From NCBI RefSeq assembly GCF_023716945.1, contig NZ_JAMQQF010000014.1, positions 1 to 40,509 on the forward strand: a stretch of DNA of 40,509 nucleotides. The letters run 5' to 3'. Positions 36,193 to 40,509 of this stretch are shown here, in pieces (position 1 is the stretch's first letter; each line of letters opens with the position of its first letter). The stretch comes from Frankia sp. AiPs1 (GTDB lineage Bacteria; Actinomycetota; Actinomycetes; Frankiales; Frankiaceae). Both the position numbers and the translations under genes were made by a program. The notes beneath the pieces were generated by a model, which was not told the origin of the DNA, did no database searches, and was given only the letters and a program-made list of their open reading frames with translations.

Positions 36193-37704
36193 ATGGTCAC
36201 ACGGACAGGGGGCGACGGTGGCGCAGGTCCAGCACCCGCAGTGGAACCCGGCCCTGCTCCGGGAACACCGCCATGCCAATGTTCCGCGGTCACCGGCCTG
36301 ACCATGGAACAGGCCGCCGAGAAGATCCGTAACCTGCGCTTCCCTGACGGCGCCACACCGCCCGCCGCGACGTTCCAGATGATCGGCCGGCACGAACGCG
36401 GCCGGGTCCACCCCGGGATCGGCTACCAACGCGCCTACGCCGCCCTCTACCGCATTAGCCGATCCGCCCTCGGATTCGGCCCGCCCCAGCTCAGCGGCCC
36501 GCACCATCCCGCCATCCGCCAGAGTGACCCGTCGCTCACCGGGGACGGGGTGGAAACCCCCGGCCGGCTGGGTCACCATAGGAGAACCGGCGCCGTGCCA
36601 GCCAACATCGGCCTGGAACGGCTCTGGCAGCCCGGCACGCTGCCCGCGGTGTTCGAGGAGGTGACCGCCACCCTGACCGCCTCCCCCCTCCCACGCCGCC
36701 AGTTCCTCACCCTCTCCGGCGTCGCACTGGCCGCTGCCGCCCATGAATGGCTGGTCGCCGACCCCGCACGGATCTCCGCCGCCCTGGCCGGTCGCCAAGC
36801 CGACGCGGCCGTGATCGCCGACCTGAACGGCGGGGTTGATCTCCTCCGTCGCCTTGACGACAAACTTGGTGGTCAGGCCGTCTACGGCATGACCGTCGAA
36901 CAGCTACGGCTAGTCGTCGGACTCCTGCGCAACGCCAGCTACAGCCAGGCGGACGGAAAGGCGTTGCACGCCATCGCCGCCGAACTGTCCCGCATGGCCG
37001 GCTGGACCGCCCAGGACACCGGCGCCCACGGCACCGCCCAACGGTTCTACCTGCTCGGCCTCCGCGCCGCCCACGAAGCCGATGACCCCGGCATCGGCGC
37101 GAACATCCTGCGCTGCATGGCCGTACAGGCATGCGGCCGGGGCGACCCCCGCACCGGCGTCGAACTCCTCCGCTCAGCCCGCGCCGGCGCACGCGGACGG
37201 CTCACCGCCACGGAGAACGCGATCCTCGCCGGACAACTTGCCGTCGCCCACGGCCGCGCCCAGGACCGCCACGCTGCCCAGAGCGCCGCCGACGAAGCCC
37301 GCGAGCACATCGCGCAGGCCCGGCCCGACGAGGACCCACCCCACGTCTACTGGGTGACCACCGAAATGATCTCCTACCACGCTGGCGTGTCCATGATCTT
37401 CAGTGGCGATCCCGCCGCCGCGATCCCGCACGTCCGATCCGCGATCGACCACGCCAGCCCAGACATGCCGCGTGACCTGCTGGAGTTTCAGGCGAGCCTC
37501 GCCGTGGCCCACGCCAGAGCCGGAGACCCGGACGCCGCGGTCCACCTCGCGCACGACGCGATCGACGCAGCGCCCCTGACGTCCTCCGCGATCTTCGGAA
37601 GCCACTTCGCCGAAGTCTGCCGAGAGGTACACGCCACCGGCCATCCCGGCGCGAAGGACCTGGCCGAACACCTCCGAGTAGCCACCGGGGCCGCAGACGT
37701 CTGA
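36193..37704 (+). CDS. XRE-type regulator with TPR-like C-terminus, 5-prime end probably frameshifted
   Basis: The frame from 36304 onward reads as a regulator: TMEQAAEKIRNL and MIGRHERGRVHPG form the helix-turn-helix region, then LPRRQFLTLSGVALAAAA (the hydrophobic link common in this family) and a long helical TPR-like region to the end. The first 37 residues of the open frame (36193-36303) are Gly/Pro-rich and unlike any regulator. In frame +2 a GTG at 36218 with AGGGGG upstream gives HPQWNPALLREHRHA, the expected N-terminus, but it meets TGA at 36299. One missing G in the CCGCGGTC run near 36289 would join the two. The gene is divergent from DUF397. Confidence 0.65.
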   Translation: MVTRTGGDGGAGPAPAVEPGPAPGTPPCQCSAVTGLTMEQAAEKIRNLRFPDGATPPAATFQMIGRHERGRVHPGIGYQRAYAALYRISRSALGFGPPQLSGPHHPAIRQSDPSLTGDGVETPGRLGHHRRTGAVPANIGLERLWQPGTLPAVFEEVTATLTASPLPRRQFLTLSGVALAAAAHEWLVADPARISAALAGRQADAAVIADLNGGVDLLRRLDDKLGGQAVYGMTVEQLRLVVGLLRNASYSQADGKALHAIAAELSRMAGWTAQDTGAHGTAQRFYLLGLRAAHEADDPGIGANILRCMAVQACGRGDPRTGVELLRSARAGARGRLTATENAILAGQLAVAHGRAQDRHAAQSAADEAREHIAQARPDEDPPHVYWVTTEMISYHAGVSMIFSGDPAAAIPHVRSAIDHASPDMPRDLLEFQASLAVAHARAGDPDAAVHLAHDAIDAAPLTSSAIFGSHFAEVCREVHATGHPGAKDLAEHLRVATGAADV

Positions 37705-37757
37705 CCAACACAAACAGGAACAGAAGATCCATCGCAGACTTTATATGCGGTTTCAAG

Positions 37758-37776
37758 GGCGGCCCTTCGGGCCGCC
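37758..37776. terminator. Hairpin after the XRE regulator
   Basis: GGCGGCCC-TTC-GGGCCGCC is a perfect 8-bp stem 54 nt past the regulator stop. It also lies exactly where the truncated reductase loses homology. It could serve as terminator for the plus-strand regulator gene. Confidence 0.55.
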
Positions 37777-38219
37777 GCGCCGCACGCCGCCGCGTCGGCG
37801 ACGGCGAACTCCCGCCAGCCGAGCTGGTGACAGACCACGTCGCCGACGGCGAAGCCGGGGTCGGTGCTGGCGACGACCTCGCCGAGCGCCGCCCCCGGCA
37901 CGACGACACCTAGGGCAAGCCGGGGCAGCGGCAGGTCGACGTCGCCGAGGAACAGACGGGCGGCGGCGTCGAGGGCGAACAGGGTGGTGCGGACGACGAC
38001 CTGGCCGGGCTGCGGGGCCGGCACCGCGGCCCGCTCCACGCGGAAGTCCGCCAGGGTCGGCAGCCCGACCGGGTGCGCGGCGAGACACACCTGCCGACCG
38101 GCGGCCGGGGTGGGCGCCGGCGGGGTGGGCGTCGACGAGGTGGGCGTCGACGAGGTGGGCGAGAACGCAGCGAGTGAGGAAGCGGAGGGTGAGGAGGCAG
38201 CGGGTGTGGAGGCGCTCAT
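37760..38219 (-). pseudogene. Truncated medium-chain reductase (CurA-like N-terminal part)
   Basis: From a possible ATG at 38219, after a Ser/Thr/Pro-rich start, the frame reads VCLAAHPVGLPTLADFRVE, PGQVVVRTTLFALDA and ALGEVVASTDPGFAVGDVVCHQLGWREFAV. This is the N-terminal GroES-like domain of NADP-dependent CurA-type medium-chain oxidoreductases, normally about 340 residues. Homology stops after about 110 residues at the hairpin (37758-37776), and the frame then runs antisense into the regulator until a stop at 37488. The whole NADP-binding half is missing, so it cannot be an active enzyme. No clear ribosome site was seen. Confidence 0.75.
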
Positions 38220-38414
38220 GCCGCCGACAGCAGGAGTTGCCGTAGGCGTAAAGGTCAAGCCCGCCACGCGGAAAAACTGTCGCCGCCCGTCCTCACCGCC
38301 CCGTCCGTAGGAAGCGGGAGTCTCGGTCTCGTGCACCGCACCGTGAACGCGGGGTTTCATCGGGGGCGGGGCTTCGGCAGCGTCGTCCCAGTTCCCACCG
38401 GAGGGAGATCGGAT

Positions 38415-39044
38415 ATGACGATTCCGACGGAGAATGCCGCCGCTGGTCCGGGCGCGGAATTACCCGACCGGCGCGGGCACGACGGCCAACCGCCCGGCGA
38501 TCCCGTCAGCGGCGAGCACCGCCGGTTCCTCGCCGAGCACACGCGTGGCTTCCTGATCACGACCGGGGCGGACGGCGGCCCGATCGGCTACCCGATGACC
38601 GTCCGCTGGTGCGACGGAACGCTGGAGTTCAACACCTACCGCAGGAGCGCGAAGGTCACCCATCTGCGGCGCGATGGCCGGGTGTGCGTGGTCGTGGTGC
38701 CCCGTGACCGGGCCGCCGATCGGCGGGTGCTCAGCGTCTGGGGGCGTGTGCAGCCCGGTGAGGGGAGCATCGAGCACTGGATGCACGGCGACGGCAACGG
38801 CGAGGATCCGACGCCGGGCCTGTCTGCTCCGCCCCACGTCCTGACGCCCCAGGCCACGCCGTCTCCCGCCGCGACCCCGCAGGTCGCGACCCCGCAGGTC
38901 GTGACCCCTCACGTCGTGACGCCACCCCACGTCGTCAGCAGGGTCCGGGAAAGACTCCTCGACGGCAGGCGGATCATCATCCGGGTAACCCCGCTCACGG
39001 CCCTGTTCATGCACGCGGCGGAAGGAGCAGACGATGCCGGCTGA
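38415..39044 (+). CDS. Pyridoxamine 5-phosphate oxidase-like FMN-binding protein
   Basis: 209 residues from ATG 38415 with GGAGGGAGAT upstream. The split-barrel pattern is clear: FLAEHTRGFLITTGADGGPIGYPMTVRWCDGTLEF, then STRAND-rich KVTHLRRDGRVCVVVV, and a final strand RIIIRVTPLTALFM. Such proteins bind flavin or F420 and reduce small molecules. An odd insert of about 30 residues (TPQVATPQVVTPH type repeat) sits before the last strand, where relatives have a short loop. The next gene overlaps its end by 11 nt. Confidence 0.8.
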   Translation: MTIPTENAAAGPGAELPDRRGHDGQPPGDPVSGEHRRFLAEHTRGFLITTGADGGPIGYPMTVRWCDGTLEFNTYRRSAKVTHLRRDGRVCVVVVPRDRAADRRVLSVWGRVQPGEGSIEHWMHGDGNGEDPTPGLSAPPHVLTPQATPSPAATPQVATPQVVTPHVVTPPHVVSRVRERLLDGRRIIIRVTPLTALFMHAAEGADDAG

Positions 39045-39444
39045 GCGCCGCCGGCGGATCGCGATGGGCGCCGAGCAGCTCGCGGCGTTCCTCGACGGTT
39101 CCGCGGAGATGGTCGTCGCCTACGTGGACGCGGCCGGTTGGCCCGTCGGCACCCTGGCCTCCGCCGACCGGCACGGGGAGGAGATCACGGTCGAGTTCGC
39201 CGATCCGACCGGGACCGCCGCCGGGGTCGGCGTCGGCGACGCGGTGTGCTGCGTCGCCGAGGAGGGGGCCAGGTACGACGAGATCAGGGGCGCGATCGTG
39301 CGGGGCGAAGTGACCGCAGCTGCGACCGCGACGGCGGGTGGCCGGCACCGATGGACCGTCCGGGAGCGGCACACCAGCAGCTTCGATTTCGCGGCCCTGG
39401 CCGACCCGGAATCCAGCGGACCCGTCAGCCCACACGAAACCTGA
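39034..39444 (+). CDS. Second pyridoxamine 5-phosphate oxidase-like protein
   Basis: 136 residues from ATG 39034 with GGAG at 6 nt, overlapping the previous gene by 11 nt, so the two are translated together. It has the shortened split-barrel pattern: MVVAYVDAAGWPVGTLAS, GEEITVEFADP, VGDAVCCVAEEGARYDEIRGAIVRGEV. The pairing suggests a heterodimer or a stepwise pair; cofactor not decided. The C-terminus is a short polar tail. Confidence 0.75.
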   Translation: MPAERRRRIAMGAEQLAAFLDGSAEMVVAYVDAAGWPVGTLASADRHGEEITVEFADPTGTAAGVGVGDAVCCVAEEGARYDEIRGAIVRGEVTAAATATAGGRHRWTVRERHTSSFDFAALADPESSGPVSPHET

Positions 39445-39586
39445 CGATGTCCCCGTCATGGTGACGGGTGACGGGTGACGGCGATACCCCGAGCGCTGCG
39501 CATCGCCCGTCTGCAGACATATATGCTTATCGCCACAAAGCGCGCCTCGCCCGACCGGCCAGGCGGATCGTCCGGGGGGCGCCGAC
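39445..39586. promoter_or_regulatory. Promoter region of the kinase gene
   Basis: 142 nt hold a GGTGACGG/GTGACGG repeat (39460-39482) and an AT-rich stretch CATATATGCTTATC (39519-39532) that could contain a -10 element. No further feature was seen. Confidence 0.4.
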
Positions 39587-40509
39587 ATGACCGGAGAAGA
39601 CGAGGCCGTCGGCAGGATTGTCGGAAGCCGGTATCGGATACTCGACCGTCTCGGCGCTGGCGGAATGGGCACCGTGTGGCGCGCCCGCGACGAGACACTG
39701 AAAGTGGACGTCGCGTTGAAGGAGGTTCGCCTCCCGGCCGACATCTCCGCCCGGGAGCGTGCGGAGCGGGTCGCGCGTGCACGCCGCGAGGCGGAGCACG
39801 CGGCTCGGTTGCGCAGCCATCCCGGGATCGTGACCGTCCACGATGTCCTCGACGACGCCGGCCTGCCATGGATTGTCATGGAGCTGATCACCCAGTCCGA
39901 CTCGCTCCTCGACCGTCTGCGCGCTCGGCGGCTGTCCGTCGACGAGGTCGCCCGGATCGGCGCCGACGCGGCCGACGCGCTCGCCTTCGCCCACGATCGC
40001 GGGGTCGCGCACCGCGACATCAAGCCGTCCAACATCCTGCTCACCCAGGACGGACGGGTCCTGCTCACCGACTTCGGCATCGCCTCGCACCACGACGACA
40101 GCACTCTCACCGCGACCGGAGTCGTCGGCACCCTGGCCTATATCGCCCCGGAACGCTTCGGCGACGGGCCGCCGGACCTCCGTAGCGACGTGTTCTCGCT
40201 CGGGGTCACCCTTTACCAGGCGGTCGAGGGCGCTCTTCCCTTCGGGGGCGAGAACACCGCCGCGATGCTTGCCGCAATACTCTTCGAGCCGCCGCGCCCC
40301 GGCCTGCGGGTTGGTCCACTCGGCGGTGTCCTGTGGGCAATGCTGGCGAAGGTCCCCGCCGAAAGACCCGACGCGCGAACCGCGGCGACGCTGCTCCGCC
40401 AGGCCAGCCGCCCCATGACCATCACCGCGCCGACGCAGCGCCCCGCGCCGCACCCGCCGCACTCGCAGCACTCGCAGCACCCGCCGGTGTCGCCGCGGCT
40501 GCCACCGGC
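39587..40509 (+). CDS. Serine/threonine protein kinase, N-terminal part
   Basis: The gene starts at ATG 39587 after GGGGGGCG and runs off the window with 307 codons visible. The kinase domain is complete: glycine loop LGAGGMGTV (22-30), K45 in VALKEV, HRDIKPSN with D144, DFG at 162-164, and the activation segment ending APERF. It belongs to the PknB-like (Hanks-type) family of actinomycetes. After about residue 280 a Pro/His/Ser-rich linker begins, which usually leads to a membrane segment and an outer sensor domain beyond the window. Confidence 0.92.
   Translation, partial: MTGEDEAVGRIVGSRYRILDRLGAGGMGTVWRARDETLKVDVALKEVRLPADISARERAERVARARREAEHAARLRSHPGIVTVHDVLDDAGLPWIVMELITQSDSLLDRLRARRLSVDEVARIGADAADALAFAHDRGVAHRDIKPSNILLTQDGRVLLTDFGIASHHDDSTLTATGVVGTLAYIAPERFGDGPPDLRSDVFSLGVTLYQAVEGALPFGGENTAAMLAAILFEPPRPGLRVGPLGGVLWAMLAKVPAERPDARTAATLLRQASRPMTITAPTQRPAPHPPHSQHSQHPPVSPRLPP

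Larger units (their letters stand above)
35815..36217. promoter_or_regulatory. Divergent regulatory region between DUF397 and the XRE regulator
   Basis: About 400 nt that are AT-richer than the rest. It holds an inverted repeat (35978-36010), a 14-bp palindrome (36109-36122) and a TTAGTCATC element repeated at 36041 and 36080 with a partial copy at 36093. Promoters for both directions must lie here. A weaker coding frame crosses 35815-35958 on minus but lacks a start site. Confidence 0.6.

Noticed and set aside
37488-37759. Continuation of the reductase frame into the regulator gene
   Set aside because: Homology to the reductase ends at the hairpin and the rest is antisense to a well-supported gene.

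Overview
The window is very GC-rich, with overlapping start/stop junctions and G/C at most third codon positions. Together with a type VII (ESX/T7SS) secretion locus, a PF04672-type SAM methyltransferase, a DUF397 gene and an XRE/TPR regulator, this points to an actinomycete chromosome. The gene types would suit Frankia, Streptomyces or a relative, but I cannot name the genus from sequence alone.

Layout. (1) 1-18649, minus strand: one uninterrupted reading frame that leaves the window at its low-coordinate end, at least 6216 codons. It starts with a helical T7SS-type N-terminal region. Pro/Ser/Asp-rich linkers and repeated domains follow, including an OTU-like cysteine protease domain. By hand scan the only cysteine codon in the whole visible frame is the OTU nucleophile (Cys1876). 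(2) 18742-23986, minus strand: a tightly packed run of small T7SS genes. They are a helical secretion-associated protein, a YbaB/EbfC-like protein, a 1045-residue repeat protein, a further WXG100-like protein and a WXG100 pair. A long hairpin separates the pair from the genes downstream. (3) 24088-31063: the secretion machine, with eccD and eccB on minus and eccC divergent on plus. No mycosin protease or EccE is visible. (4) 31055-34425: housekeeping or accessory genes (hydroxyisobutyrate dehydrogenase-like enzyme, SAM methyltransferase, aldo/keto reductase, very small lipoprotein). (5) 34762-37704: a three-gene overlapping minus-strand set ending in DUF397, divergent from an XRE/TPR regulator whose 5-prime end looks frameshifted. 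(6) 37760-40509: a truncated medium-chain reductase, two overlapping FMN-binding (pyridoxamine phosphate oxidase-like) genes, and the start of a Ser/Thr kinase.

How it fits together. EccB, EccC and EccD form the membrane core of a T7SS. The WXG100 pair and the other helical proteins are probable substrates or chaperone-like partners. The giant protein, last in the same-strand gene run, is the most likely large effector. Its N-terminal helical region would be the secretion part, followed by a modular, almost cysteine-free, repeat-rich chain with one probable protease active site. A short W-L-T-E-D motif occurs twice in the giant protein and once near the C-terminus of the 1045-residue protein, which links them. 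The C-terminus of the giant, where a toxin domain would usually sit and next to which an immunity gene would lie, is outside the window.
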